64,000 nucleotides of DNA, taken from Pseudoalteromonas sp. A25 (GTDB lineage: Bacteria; Pseudomonadota; Gammaproteobacteria; Enterobacterales; Alteromonadaceae). The notes beneath the pieces were generated by a model. That model had not been told where the DNA came from. It did not search any database and saw nothing but the letters and a program-made list of their open reading frames with translations. Where the stretch lies: the NCBI RefSeq assembly GCF_009176705.1, contig NZ_AP021846.1, positions 2,450,001 through 2,514,000 on the forward strand, given 5' to 3'. The translations under genes were made by a program, and so were the position numbers. Position 1 is the stretch's first letter; each line of letters starts with the position of its first letter. This document shows positions 35,276-44,741 of this stretch, piece by piece.

Positions 35276-36279
35276 GGTTTGCTATCAACTTCAACCTCGT
35301 CAGTGTCAGTTTTATCCGCGCTCTTAGTTTTAAACAGTGTCTTAAAAGCTTGTTTAATCGGCTTGAGATAAATAGCCCCAAGTGAGTCGTGTCCTGCATC
35401 ATATTGTCCAACTCCAATCGTGATGTTGGGTGCTGAAGACGCCTTTATCAAAGAGCCATACATGCTATCCCATATCGCCAATGCAGAGCCTAAATTAGTA
35501 TCGAAATGTTGAGGATCACCGCTGTGATGTATTTGATGTTGTGCAGGACTAATAAACCACCCTTCTAGCCTATCTCCCCAGCTAAAGCGCACGTGGGAAT
35601 GACGTAAATTGGCCCCAAAAATATTAAACATAAATACAAAAGCATTCGCGCCTAAAATGTCATACATGCTTAGCTCAGTACCAAAAAAATGATATCCAAA
35701 GCCAACTACTAAGCCCTGCGTTAGTGCCATTCTGCATGCATAAAGATAGCTCTCTACGGGGTGAGAGCGATAAATTGTAAATGGCGTCAGCACTTTTGCA
35801 GAATGGTGAACCTTATGAAACTCCCAAAAAAAGGGCACTTTATGCAATAATAGATGCAGCAAAAATCGCGTTAAATCATCTACGATAAACAACATCAAAG
35901 TAAATATTGTCATGATAGCAGCCTCAGACCAAGCTAAATGCAAAGGCTGACCAAAGGCCCACTCCAGTGTATCCGTTGTCAAAATAGCAACCGGCACCAT
36001 AGTTAAAACAATTGGCGCAAAAAGCGCGGCTTTAAGTAACACGTTGGTAATGAGTAGGCAGTAATCCAACTTGGCACTTTTACATAGCCATACTTTTTTA
36101 GGAAATAGAAACATTAAAAAACCAGCAAGCGACCGCTGAGTCTTCTGTTGAGCGGCAAAATAAACTGGCACAGCCATAAGTACCGCACTGAGCAGATAGG
36201 GAATATAAATGCGCTTATTAGCATCTAACAAGTAACTTGGCAACGAGATAAAACTTTGCCACATTTGTTCTAACATCAC
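35272..36279 (-). CDS. Sterol desaturase / fatty acid hydroxylase superfamily membrane protein
   Basis: 335 residues with several membrane helices and the diiron histidine clusters of the superfamily: HLLLH (HxxxH, about 136-140), FHKVHH (HxxHH, about 149-154) and HQIHH (HxxHH, about 234-238). Members hydroxylate or desaturate lipid chains with O2. The lipid substrate is unknown. It lies 63 bp downstream of the TonB receptor gene on the same strand, but a hairpin terminator separates them, so co-expression would need readthrough. The C-terminus is acidic and rich in Lys, Asp and Glu. Confidence 0.83.
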   Translation of the reverse strand: MMLEQMWQSFISLPSYLLDANKRIYIPYLLSAVLMAVPVYFAAQQKTQRSLAGFLMFLFPKKVWLCKSAKLDYCLLITNVLLKAALFAPIVLTMVPVAILTTDTLEWAFGQPLHLAWSEAAIMTIFTLMLFIVDDLTRFLLHLLLHKVPFFWEFHKVHHSAKVLTPFTIYRSHPVESYLYACRMALTQGLVVGFGYHFFGTELSMYDILGANAFVFMFNIFGANLRHSHVRFSWGDRLEGWFISPAQHQIHHSGDPQHFDTNLGSALAIWDSMYGSLIKASSAPNITIGVGQYDAGHDSLGAIYLKPIKQAFKTLFKTKSADKTDTDEVEVDSKP

Positions 36280-36285
36280 TTACCT

Positions 36286-36313
36286 CAAAAAAAGGGCCAA
36301 CTGCGTGACCCTT
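36286..36313 (-). terminator. Terminator after the TonB-dependent receptor gene
   Basis: On the minus strand AAGGGTC-ACGCAGTT-GGCCCTT forms a 7-bp stem with one G-T pair, followed by a T-run. It lies between the receptor and the hydroxylase gene. Confidence 0.65.
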
Positions 36314-36342
36314 ATTTATCGCTTAGTAATCAGTTGTCGCTT

Positions 36343-38550
36343 TTAAAACTGATACTTATACCCTAACGAGAATTGGCGAGGCTTGCCTGGGCGCGAACCG
36401 TAAGGGCGACGACTCACTACTTCAGTTTCATCCAGTAGGTTGTCTACTTTGGCATAAACGCGACCATACTTACCCAGCTCATAGCTCGCTGAAAGGTCAA
36501 CCACCACATTGGCAGGCACCTTTTTACCGGCCAGTGGGATGTTTACCTCTTTACCTGAATTCGCATTTTGCCAACTAACACCCGCCGCCTCTGGCATTGA
36601 GCTGACATATTTAACCGCCATAGACAGCTGCCAATCTTGCGCTGCTAAACCAATATTAAAGGTTGCTTGGTGGTTGGGCAAATACGGTAACTCATCCCCT
36701 TTTTTAACCTCGCCCCACTGTGCAAACTCAGAGCGTAAGTCATGCTGAAATTCACTTTTAGTATAGGTGTATACAAATCCATAAGGAATTTCTAACTGCA
36801 AGTTCAACGGGTAACTTTGCGAAAATTGAGCTTCAACGCCAAACACATCAACTTCACCACCGTTAAACTCTTGGTCTAGTTGCGAGTTAATACCACAGTT
36901 TGACTGACTACAACTCTCTTTCAAGTTACTGTAATCATTGTAAAAGCTCACTAACTCGAATTGCGTTACGCCATCATTAAAACGGCCACCAAATTCGTAG
37001 TTTACACTCTTTTCAAGTTTAATATCCTCAGCCTGAGCTGGAGAAGATGGTACAAACCCTTGGTGTACACCAAACAACAAACCTGACTCTTCAGACAACT
37101 TATAAAAGCCACTGACTCCCGGTAACCAAATGCGCGTCGTTTTGTCTTGCCAATCCAGCGTATCTTTGTTGTTTTGATAATGCATATCCATCAATTCGCC
37201 ACGTACACCTACACCAAGTGTCAGTGCATCTAGCGTAATTTGGTCTTCCATATATACTGACCATGCATCTGTCGATTCAATATCTAGCGTCGTGAATGCT
37301 TTATCTTGGCCTGTATTGGCCACGTTTGCGTTGCTCATCGCATACGTTTGTTCAAAGTGTTTACGCTCAATTTCGTCTTCGTGATATCGTACTCCAACTG
37401 CTAATTTATGTTCTAAATCAAACAATTGAAACTTGACTGATGCATCAACTTGAACACCTTGCGAAAAATATTCACGATCATTTGTGCCCATTGTTAAAAA
37501 GATTGCACTACGCCCAGCTTGTACTGAGTCTTGTTGACCAGTAAGGACCGCATATTCATCAGCAAACGTTTCAGGGTCTGCCAAAATTGCAGATAGCGAG
37601 CCACTGGTATTGGTTAAACTATTCAGTTTACGCCAAGCACGTTCATAGTCGTTTCGATAGATACGCGTGGTAACTTTTACATCATCACCCTCAAGGTAAT
37701 GAGAGAGCATAACTTGTTGATGCTCAGTATCCATCAAAGCATCTTGTGTAGCGGCATAGCGTCTGTATGGTGTTTTTGCAAAGTCAGAATCTGTCAGACC
37801 TAAATAAGTCTCATCGGATTCTTCATCGGCATACGACAGCTTCAGAGCAAAAGTATGATCAAAGCCATCAAGACGCATTTTGTAGTTTAGCTTGGCCAAA
37901 ATATCATTTTTATTAAAGCCTGTATCACCACCACCATCGAGTTCTTTGAAGCCGTCCGCTTTAAGGTTAACCCCTTCAACTAAAAAACCTACGTTATTGA
38001 CCACTGAGCCAAAGTAACCATGCGCTTTTTGGTAGCCATCTGTCCCAGCAGCAACATCAATGCCACCTTCGGTAAACTCAGGTACCTGACGCGTCACTAA
38101 GTTAATCGTTCCTGCAACCGTTTGTGGGCCGTACTTTATCGCAGCCGGGCCTTTGAACACCTCAACGGCTGTCATACGAGTAGTCACAGGAAAGTAGTAA
38201 GCAGCAGGAGCAGAGTAAGGAGAAGGACCGATTAAAACGCCATCTTCTAAGATCGTGATTTTTTTGCTGCGCTCTGGCGTTACCCCACGAAATCCAATGT
38301 TAGGGCGCAGTCCATAGCCATCTTCTTCACGAATATTTACGCCTGGCACTGAGGCCAAAATACGGTGAATATCATCATATTCATACTTTGCCAATTGCTC
38401 TTCAGTAAGCAGCGTTGCCGAGCCGGCTTCGGTGCGAAGTTTGTCGTAATGGCTCAGTATTTGGATATGTTCTAAGTTATCGTCACTATCAGCTGCGAAT
38501 GCACTTGGCATAGCCACAGCTACTGCCAGCGCCAACAAAGATTTTTGCAT
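36343..38550 (-). CDS. TonB-dependent receptor (FecA/siderophore-receptor like)
   Basis: 735-residue outer membrane importer. A signal peptide (MQKSLLALAVAVAMPSAFA) is followed by a TonB-box-like segment (DNLEHIQIL), a plug domain (about 40-150, with GVNIREEDGYGLRPNIGFRG and EVFKGPAAIKYGPQTVAGTINL) and a 22-strand barrel ending GYKYQF. The plug resembles FecA-type ferric-chelate receptors. ATG at 38550 is chosen because AAGGGG overlaps the stop of the imelysin gene just before it, indicating translational coupling. The Fur-like promoter lies upstream of the operon. The ligand is unknown; iron chelate is the best guess. Confidence 0.88.
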   Translation of the reverse strand: MQKSLLALAVAVAMPSAFAADSDDNLEHIQILSHYDKLRTEAGSATLLTEEQLAKYEYDDIHRILASVPGVNIREEDGYGLRPNIGFRGVTPERSKKITILEDGVLIGPSPYSAPAAYYFPVTTRMTAVEVFKGPAAIKYGPQTVAGTINLVTRQVPEFTEGGIDVAAGTDGYQKAHGYFGSVVNNVGFLVEGVNLKADGFKELDGGGDTGFNKNDILAKLNYKMRLDGFDHTFALKLSYADEESDETYLGLTDSDFAKTPYRRYAATQDALMDTEHQQVMLSHYLEGDDVKVTTRIYRNDYERAWRKLNSLTNTSGSLSAILADPETFADEYAVLTGQQDSVQAGRSAIFLTMGTNDREYFSQGVQVDASVKFQLFDLEHKLAVGVRYHEDEIERKHFEQTYAMSNANVANTGQDKAFTTLDIESTDAWSVYMEDQITLDALTLGVGVRGELMDMHYQNNKDTLDWQDKTTRIWLPGVSGFYKLSEESGLLFGVHQGFVPSSPAQAEDIKLEKSVNYEFGGRFNDGVTQFELVSFYNDYSNLKESCSQSNCGINSQLDQEFNGGEVDVFGVEAQFSQSYPLNLQLEIPYGFVYTYTKSEFQHDLRSEFAQWGEVKKGDELPYLPNHQATFNIGLAAQDWQLSMAVKYVSSMPEAAGVSWQNANSGKEVNIPLAGKKVPANVVVDLSASYELGKYGRVYAKVDNLLDETEVVSRRPYGSRPGKPRQFSLGYKYQF

Positions 38551-38560
38551 AAAAGGCCCC

Positions 38561-39829
38561 TTAGTCATTGTCACCTGCCGACGTTTTTGGAAGTTCGAGT
38601 GCTAGCTTATTGATAAAGTCATTTTTAAGCTGATCGGTCACCACTTTTACCTTGCCATGCGTATCAGTTACTGACGCTTCATCTGCTGTAAGCGCTGTTT
38701 GCAAAGAGCCCTCTAACGCATTTGCCGCCGCTTTTGCATCAGCGATACCTTGCAACATTTTTTGTTTTGTGTCAGAGGCTTGCTGTTCATCTAAAAAGTC
38801 ATCAAAGCCCGTTGCAGTCTCATCAGCACTGCCCCCTAAAAACAGCTGCTCAAACGCCGCAATATTCGCCTTAATGTTCTCGATTGAGTGCTTAGCGTAT
38901 ACCGACTCAACAGCTTCTGGGCAGGCCTCTAGGCCACAGCTGTTGGCAAAAAGTCCAAGCGGTGTAGCCAGTTTGTAGTCTTTAAGTTCCTCAGTCATAT
39001 AAAACAATGCATCTGAGATCTCATTGATAGCTTTAGTCTGTGTTTCAAATTTATTGCCTGGCTGGCCGGCAGTTTTGAGTACTTGACTATAACCTTGTTC
39101 GCCACTCCACTGGTTAACTAGAGATTGCGCTGAGTGGCTTAAGTCATTGGCAACTTCTAGCGCATACTTACAGCGTGTCACTTTACGTGGTTGCTCAGCA
39201 CGCGTATTCCAATCTGCTAAAATGTCACCGGCAGTGAGGCTCGAACAACTGTAATTTAGGTTCTCATTAAACAGCAAGTATTCAAGCGCATCTAAGCCAC
39301 GGCGCTTATCTGAACGATTACGAATATTGTAAGCAACACCGTTGATATCACCCTGTTCAAAAAACACTACATCTTGGTCAACACTACACGTACTAGCATT
39401 CGGCCAAGAATATATGTCGTTGCGCAACGACTTATCGTTTTCAAGTAGTGGACCAACGATCATTAACTCGGCGTGCTGCCAACTCACCATGGTTTCACGC
39501 CATGCATTTTGCGCCACCTGCATTGCTTCGTCGCGTGCTGCTTTTGCAGCGTCGTCTTGCATGCTGGGGTCGTAAGTGGTTTCTAAATCACAGTAAGCTT
39601 TAATCTGAGTTGGTAAAGATTGCGCTTTACTTGCAAAAGCTTCGAAAGTCGGTGTAATAACATTGTCCGTTAAGTTAACGAGTAATGCCTGTTGATCAAA
39701 ATTAATCGTCACATTACCTTTGTTGTTTGAGAAGTTTTCACCCTCTGAACTTGAGGTACTCTCTCCACAACCACTCAACAATGCAGTTAACGTCGTTGCC
39801 AACAGCAAAGGTTTTATTGTTGGTGCCAT
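38561..39829 (-). CDS. Imelysin family lipoprotein (peptidase M75 superfamily)
   Basis: A 422-residue lipoprotein (signal peptide with lipobox LLSGC) made largely of helices, as in the imelysin/IrpA/EfeO-M superfamily. It resembles imelysin at WRETMVSWQHAELMIVGPL and GLDALEYLLFNE. The family motif GxHxxE appears here as GLDALE, with Asp in place of His, which argues against a classical metallopeptidase and for an iron-binding role. The first in-frame ATG at 39829, with AGAGG just upstream, is taken as the start. It lies in an operon between a DUF4856 lipoprotein and a TonB receptor, and the receptor start codon almost overlaps its stop. Confidence 0.83.
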   Translation of the reverse strand: MAPTIKPLLLATTLTALLSGCGESTSSSEGENFSNNKGNVTINFDQQALLVNLTDNVITPTFEAFASKAQSLPTQIKAYCDLETTYDPSMQDDAAKAARDEAMQVAQNAWRETMVSWQHAELMIVGPLLENDKSLRNDIYSWPNASTCSVDQDVVFFEQGDINGVAYNIRNRSDKRRGLDALEYLLFNENLNYSCSSLTAGDILADWNTRAEQPRKVTRCKYALEVANDLSHSAQSLVNQWSGEQGYSQVLKTAGQPGNKFETQTKAINEISDALFYMTEELKDYKLATPLGLFANSCGLEACPEAVESVYAKHSIENIKANIAAFEQLFLGGSADETATGFDDFLDEQQASDTKQKMLQGIADAKAAANALEGSLQTALTADEASVTDTHGKVKVVTDQLKNDFINKLALELPKTSAGDND

Positions 39830-39862
39830 CAATTGCCTCTTTTATTCGATTTCATATATGAC

Positions 39863-39892
39863 AAAAGGCTAGCTTCGAAAAGCTAACCTTTT
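39863..39892 (-). terminator. Intercistronic hairpin with UUCG loop
   Basis: AAAAGGCTAGCTT (39863-39875) pairs with AAGCTAACCTTTT (39880-39892) except at one position. On the minus-strand RNA the loop is UUCG, a very stable tetraloop. It lies between the DUF4856 and imelysin genes and may act as a partial terminator or an RNA-processing site. Confidence 0.6.
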
Positions 39893-39915
39893 TTACTGTT
39901 TTAAACGTGAATATA

Positions 39916-41655
39916 CTACCAGCTGGCAACTACTTCACTATCAAAGCCGTATACTTGCTCTAAAATATCACGCGCTTGCTTAAGCTGTGCAATATAAGCA
40001 GTCATGTCAGCTTCTGATCCTACAACAGGCTTGTTACCCATTAGCGTATGCATTTGCGCAAACTTACCTGCATTCGCTGCTGCCTTGAATGGAGACTCAG
40101 GGTTAAACTGCAGATTTAGTGCAAACCCTTTCATTTCTGACCAATGCTTAGCCAAAGTCACAAACTTATCAGCATCATATGTACCCGCTTTCATCTCTTC
40201 TAGATCAGCGATACTGTCATTAATGTAATGAACCACGGTTGCTGAAATTGACTTTTCCCATGCTGCGGTTGCTGCAACAGCATAACCTTTAAGCTCTGTT
40301 AACTGTGCATCCGTTAACTCTGAACCCACATTATCAGCAATTAACTTACGACCCGCAAAGAATGCGTCAAATGCATCTTTACTCAGATCAGTGGCCCCGT
40401 TAGAGCCTCTATCACGCTTAGCAGCATTGGTCGAGTTACCGAAGTTGTACTCTGCGTTTAAGTCAATTTTGCCATCGGCATTAAAATCGTTTTTACCTTG
40501 CCAATCTTCACGGCCACCTTTACCTGCTACTTCATCATCGCTGTAGCTTAGGTAATTACGTGCTGCGCCAAAGTAACCAAAACCCTCATCCCACTGATGT
40601 TCTAGGTTTGTATAAGGCTTGTCGCCTAACACATTGCTGGTTTTTAGACCCTTATCTGCTGTTGCATCATCTAAATAGTCATCAGCGCCTTGCGAAAACG
40701 CCACCGCACCGTACAAGAATTTTTGTGTTAATTGCTTAAGGTCTACACCATCAGCCGTTACGTAGTGCGTTTCAATCTCTTTACCATTTGGTGTTGAAAC
40801 TGTCGTTTGCTGCACACGCTCTACAAGTTGTGCAAACAAAGCGTTCATTAAACCTTCTGGCGTATTTGTTTCCAGACCTGCCCAGCCTTCAAAGCTTGCA
40901 CCATCATTCCAGTCTTTATGTTGGCCTTTCTCGTCATTGCCCGCAATTTTACCACTTAGGTCTTTATGACTACCTGAAATATCTGCAAGCGTTGCTTGCT
41001 TGGCATTACTTGTCACTGATAACGTCATCGCATTAGCGATGGCATCGTAATCAGCGTCTGCTATTTTGTAGTACTGCATTAACTTAGCGAGTAGTAAGTC
41101 TGCGGTCATGGTTTGTGAATCAGCCGCTAAATCGCCGCCAATGTAGTTGTATAATTCTTTAATCAGTACATGACGTGCAATTTGACCTGAGTAAGACACA
41201 CTTGAGTCACCCGATTGTGCATTTCTAAAGTCATAGTCTTTAGCGTCCGTTACATTAAACGTAACGGCTTGCGAGAACGTATTATTTGCGCTGTCTGTAA
41301 CAGTCACATCAACAGAAACTTCTGACTCAGCTTCATAGTCAAGTACCGCAGAGCTTTTCAACTTCAAAGAAGTTGCATCAATTTCAAAACGCTCGTCTGT
41401 GGTTGAAAAAGTAAATGTATCACCAGAATCAGCATCGGTTGCCGCTAAAGTACCAACAACTTGACCTGCCACGTTTTCATGGATCTGCGCTTGCGCAGTT
41501 AACGTGATTGCCGTTGGCGCAGAATTAGTTGGTGTTGTAGTACCATTATCACCATTATTAGTATTATTGTTACTAGAGCCAGAACCACCACACGCGGTTA
41601 AACCCAGTGTTGCAACAACGATAGAAGTAGCGAGAAGAGACTTACGAAAAACCAT
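39916..41655 (-). CDS. DUF4856 lipoprotein with cadherin-like domain
   Basis: 579 residues. A lipoprotein signal (LGLTAC) is followed by a Gly/Ser/Asn/Thr-rich linker, a cadherin-like repeat (about 50-135; ENVAGQVVGTLAATDADSGD, LDYEAESEVSVDVTVTD) and a long DUF4856 region (about 140-579). DUF4856 proteins recur beside imelysin and TonB receptors in marine gammaproteobacteria; no function is established. A surface-exposed capture role is an inference from the lipobox and linker. ATG at 41655 has AGGAAG upstream; a frame opening at 41730 is longer but overlaps the promoter. It is the first gene of the Fur-boxed operon. Confidence 0.8.
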   Translation of the reverse strand: MVFRKSLLATSIVVATLGLTACGGSGSSNNNTNNGDNGTTTPTNSAPTAITLTAQAQIHENVAGQVVGTLAATDADSGDTFTFSTTDERFEIDATSLKLKSSAVLDYEAESEVSVDVTVTDSANNTFSQAVTFNVTDAKDYDFRNAQSGDSSVSYSGQIARHVLIKELYNYIGGDLAADSQTMTADLLLAKLMQYYKIADADYDAIANAMTLSVTSNAKQATLADISGSHKDLSGKIAGNDEKGQHKDWNDGASFEGWAGLETNTPEGLMNALFAQLVERVQQTTVSTPNGKEIETHYVTADGVDLKQLTQKFLYGAVAFSQGADDYLDDATADKGLKTSNVLGDKPYTNLEHQWDEGFGYFGAARNYLSYSDDEVAGKGGREDWQGKNDFNADGKIDLNAEYNFGNSTNAAKRDRGSNGATDLSKDAFDAFFAGRKLIADNVGSELTDAQLTELKGYAVAATAAWEKSISATVVHYINDSIADLEEMKAGTYDADKFVTLAKHWSEMKGFALNLQFNPESPFKAAANAGKFAQMHTLMGNKPVVGSEADMTAYIAQLKQARDILEQVYGFDSEVVASW

Positions 41656-41706
41656 CAATGACTTCCTTTGAAAATTATTAAAATTTGTATTTTTATCTGG
41701 GAGTAA

Positions 41707-41739
41707 AGTATACACATATCTAAATGACAATCAATATTA
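41707..41739 (-). promoter_or_regulatory. Promoter with overlapping Fur-like box for the DUF4856 operon
   Basis: On the minus strand TTGATT (41734-41729) and TATACT (41712-41707) are spaced by 16 bp. The -35 is covered by a 7-1-7 inverted repeat (plus strand TGACAAT-C-AATATTA, 41725-41739) matching the Fur consensus at 11 of 14 positions. Iron-loaded Fur would block the polymerase. The box ends 70 bp before the ATG. Confidence 0.6.
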
Positions 41740-41775
41740 TTTGCGTTGCCAGAATAAACAAATCACTTACTATTC

Positions 41776-41815
41776 TTCTCATGTCACGAGAATGTAAATT
41801 TATATTCTCGAGAAT
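41776..41815. promoter_or_regulatory. Two TTCTC/GAGAA palindromes upstream of the DUF4856 promoter
   Basis: TTCTC-N7-GAGAA (41776-41792) and the perfect palindrome ATTCTCGAGAAT (41804-41815) share the same half-site. They lie about 45-80 bp upstream of the -35 element, a common place for an activator. The motif was not recognised. Confidence 0.4.
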
Positions 41816-41932
41816 TTTATCAAAGGGCTTACTTTACAACGCTTTTAGTGCATTATTAGCCTTTTACACTTGTAGCTAGGGTGTAAAGCTACGCATCGCT
41901 TTGCCCACTTATAATTACAGAAAACAAAACAA

Positions 41933-42853
41933 TCACACCTTCGCTGTATTTTTATTGAATAACCCAGTTGCACATTGCCACAATGCACTTACTACTGGGT
42001 CTTGCAGCCGCTTTTGCTTGCAAACCAAACCAATTTCAATATCTTCTATGTGTTGCTGCTGGGTTACCGTTAAGTGTTGCACTTGATTTATAAATGGGCT
42101 TTGATCTAAAACAATTTGCGGTACACATGCCACACCAAAACCTAAACTCGCCAGTGCAACCATCGCTTCATGTCCTGACACATGCGCATATACCTTCGGA
42201 GTTAAATTTTGCGCAGCACAAAAGTCGTCAATACGATCTTTAAGCACTCCCTGCTCCGGCATAATAAAAGGGAGCTTTTCCCACAAACTTTCATCTTGTT
42301 TATGAGTGTTGATCAAATTACTCAACGGGCAATCCATGACAGGCGCTATAATGGCTAATTTTGAACGCCCAAGCGGCAGATAGGCTAATCCTTGTGGCAA
42401 GTGGGCGGGTTTAACCGCAACCGCAACATCTTCCTTGCCAGTTTGAACGTGATGAATTGAGAACGCGGGATCGCCAGTATTAAGATTTAACTCAATGGCG
42501 GGAAACTGCTTTCTGAAAACGGCGAATAAGTCATAGGTAAAACTATACGTTGCAGTTACCGAGCAATACATACTTAACTCACCCACTAACGGGCCTTCAT
42601 TATCTTGACACTGACTTTTAAACTGTCGCCATTTTGCCAACGTTGCTTGCGCGTATTCAACAAATGCCCTGCCATGCTGAGTCAAGCTAACGCTGCGGTT
42701 GTCACGAATAAACAACTCAGTACCCAGTTCTTGCTCAAGCTGTTTTATTTGTCGACTCAATGTTGGTGCACTGACATGACACTGTTCACTAGCTCGCGCA
42801 AAGTGCAGTGTTTCAGCCAGTGTCAAAAAGTAGCCAAGTTGTTTATGGTCCAT
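41933..42853 (-). CDS. ilvY: LysR-type activator IlvY
   Basis: Activates the divergent ilvC gene in response to its acetohydroxy acid substrates. About 306 residues. The N-terminal winged helix (LGYFLTLAETLHFARASEQCHVSAPTLSRQIKQLEQELGTELF) is followed by a periplasmic-binding-like effector domain. Its divergent position 122 bp from ilvC is the family's hallmark. ATG at 42853, with AAGG shortly before, is preferred over the in-frame GTG at 42859. Confidence 0.9.
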   Translation of the reverse strand: MDHKQLGYFLTLAETLHFARASEQCHVSAPTLSRQIKQLEQELGTELFIRDNRSVSLTQHGRAFVEYAQATLAKWRQFKSQCQDNEGPLVGELSMYCSVTATYSFTYDLFAVFRKQFPAIELNLNTGDPAFSIHHVQTGKEDVAVAVKPAHLPQGLAYLPLGRSKLAIIAPVMDCPLSNLINTHKQDESLWEKLPFIMPEQGVLKDRIDDFCAAQNLTPKVYAHVSGHEAMVALASLGFGVACVPQIVLDQSPFINQVQHLTVTQQQHIEDIEIGLVCKQKRLQDPVVSALWQCATGLFNKNTAKV

Positions 42854-42975
42854 ATTCACCTTTCAATAAATGAAACACAGTGATTCAAATATATCATTTT
42901 ACGTAATTATTAACAGCGCTTATGCTCAACCCATAAACATTTCTAACAAACGTGAACTTATTTAAAGGTACTAAC

Positions 42976-44448
42976 ATGGCGAATTATTTTAATACACTCC
43001 CTCTTAGAGAACAGCTAGCGCAATTGGCACAGTGCGAATTTATGGACCCAAGGGAATTTGATGACGGAGTTAAAGTATTAGAAGGTAAAAAACTCGTGAT
43101 CGTAGGTTGCGGCGCACAAGGTCTTAACCAAGGCTTAAACTTACGCGACTCAGGGTTAGATGTAAGCTATGCATTGCGTGATTCTGCAATCAGTGAAAAA
43201 CGTCAATCATATTTAAATGCCTCTGATAATGGTTTTACTGTTGGCACCTATGAGCAGCTTATTCCAGAGGCAGATTTAGTCCTTAACCTAACACCAGACA
43301 AGCAGCATACTTCCGTTGTCAATGCCGTGATGCCGTTAATGAAAAAAGGAGCAACACTTGCTTATTCTCATGGCTTCAATATCGTTGAAGAAGGTATGCA
43401 AGTGCGCGAAGACATCACCGTTATCATGGTGGCACCAAAATGCCCAGGTACCGAAGTACGTGAAGAATACAAGCGTGGCTTTGGCGTACCAACACTGATA
43501 GCTGTGCACCCAGAGAATGACCCTGAAGGTAAAGGTTTAGCGCAAGCAAAAGCTTATGCTGCAGGTACGGGTGGCCATAAAGCCGGTGTTTTACATTCAT
43601 CTTTTATTGCCGAGGTAAAGTCTGACTTAATGGGCGAGCAAACCATCCTATGCGGAATGCTGCAAACTGGCTCATTATTGTGCTTTGACAAAATGGTTGA
43701 ACAAGGCATTGAAGCGGGTTATGCCTCAAAGCTTATTCAATATGGCTGGGAAGTGATCACAGAAGCGTTAAAGCATGGTGGTATTACAAACATGATGGAC
43801 CGCCTTTCTAATCCAGCTAAATTAAAGGCCTTTGAGTTAAGTGAAGAGCTAAAGCAAATCATGCGCCCTTTGTACAACAAACATATGGACGACATCATCA
43901 GCGGCGAATTTTCAAAAGGCATGATGGCAGATTGGGCAGAAGACGACGCCAAGCTACTTTCATGGCGCGCCGACACCGCTAATACAGCGTTTGAAAAACA
44001 GCAAAATACCAGCGCAGAAATCTCGGAGCAAACTTTCTTTGATAAAGGCATTTTAATGGTAGCAATGGTTAAAGCAGGTGTGGAGCTTGCCTTTGAAACC
44101 ATGACTGCGGCTGGGATCATTGATGAATCAGCTTACTACGAATCACTACATGAAACACCGCTCATTGCCAACACGATTGCGCGTAAAAAGTTATTTGAAA
44201 TGAATAGAACGATTTCAGATACGGCTGAGTATGGCTGCTATTTATACAATCATGCATGTTTGCCGTTGCTAAAACCTTTTATGAGTACCGTTAACACCGA
44301 CGTGATTGGCAAAGGATTAGAAGGTGTAGATAACTATGTTGATAACCAGGCATTGATCCAAGCAAATCACGCTATTCGCAATCACCCAGTAGAAAAAATT
44401 GGCGAGACGCTGCGCGGTTACATGTCTGCAATGAAAAAGATTGTTTAA
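42976..44448 (+). CDS. ilvC: Ketol-acid reductoisomerase, class II
   Basis: NADPH-dependent second step of valine and isoleucine synthesis. 490 residues, the long class II type with a duplicated C-terminal helical domain (E. coli IlvC is 491). The nucleotide-binding motif [11 protein letters not shown] and LRDSA are in the N-terminal domain. Catalytic metal ligands lie in the Asp/Glu-rich helices ([14 protein letters not shown] and later ELAFETM). ATG at 42976 has AAAGGT upstream, and the upstream extension from 42952 is not needed. It is divergent from its activator ilvY. Confidence 0.96.
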   Translation: MANYFNTLPLREQLAQLAQCEFMDPREFDDGVKVLEGKKLVIVGCGAQGLNQGLNLRDSGLDVSYALRDSAISEKRQSYLNASDNGFTVGTYEQLIPEADLVLNLTPDKQHTSVVNAVMPLMKKGATLAYSHGFNIVEEGMQVREDITVIMVAPKCPGTEVREEYKRGFGVPTLIAVHPENDPEGKGLAQAKAYAAGTGGHKAGVLHSSFIAEVKSDLMGEQTILCGMLQTGSLLCFDKMVEQGIEAGYASKLIQYGWEVITEALKHGGITNMMDRLSNPAKLKAFELSEELKQIMRPLYNKHMDDIISGEFSKGMMADWAEDDAKLLSWRADTANTAFEKQQNTSAEISEQTFFDKGILMVAMVKAGVELAFETMTAAGIIDESAYYESLHETPLIANTIARKKLFEMNRTISDTAEYGCYLYNHACLPLLKPFMSTVNTDVIGKGLEGVDNYVDNQALIQANHAIRNHPVEKIGETLRGYMSAMKKIV

Positions 44449-44522
44449 GCCTACTCCCTAGGCAAGCGCGCATCAGGGTCAGCCTGACTTGGCTTGTTTT
44501 ACCAGTTCGCTTGTTAGAAACC

Positions 44523-44553
44523 AAAGCCCATTCGCTTATGCTGTGGGCTTTTT
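44523..44553 (+). terminator. ilvC terminator
   Basis: AAAGCCCA and TGGGCTTT stems around a 13-base loop, followed by TTT. It lies 75 bp past the stop codon. Confidence 0.75.
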
Positions 44554-44741
44554 CTATGCTGGATATACGAGAAAATAGCTGTGCATCAATTAACATTAGA
44601 GTTATATAACTAATTGAAAGGTATTTATAATAAAATATTAATTAACAATCCTGCTATCTATACTCGAATAATAGAAACAATATGACCAAATTATGTAATA
44701 TGCTAGAATAATTAATTCAGTTTGGTAAAAAGTGTAATTAA

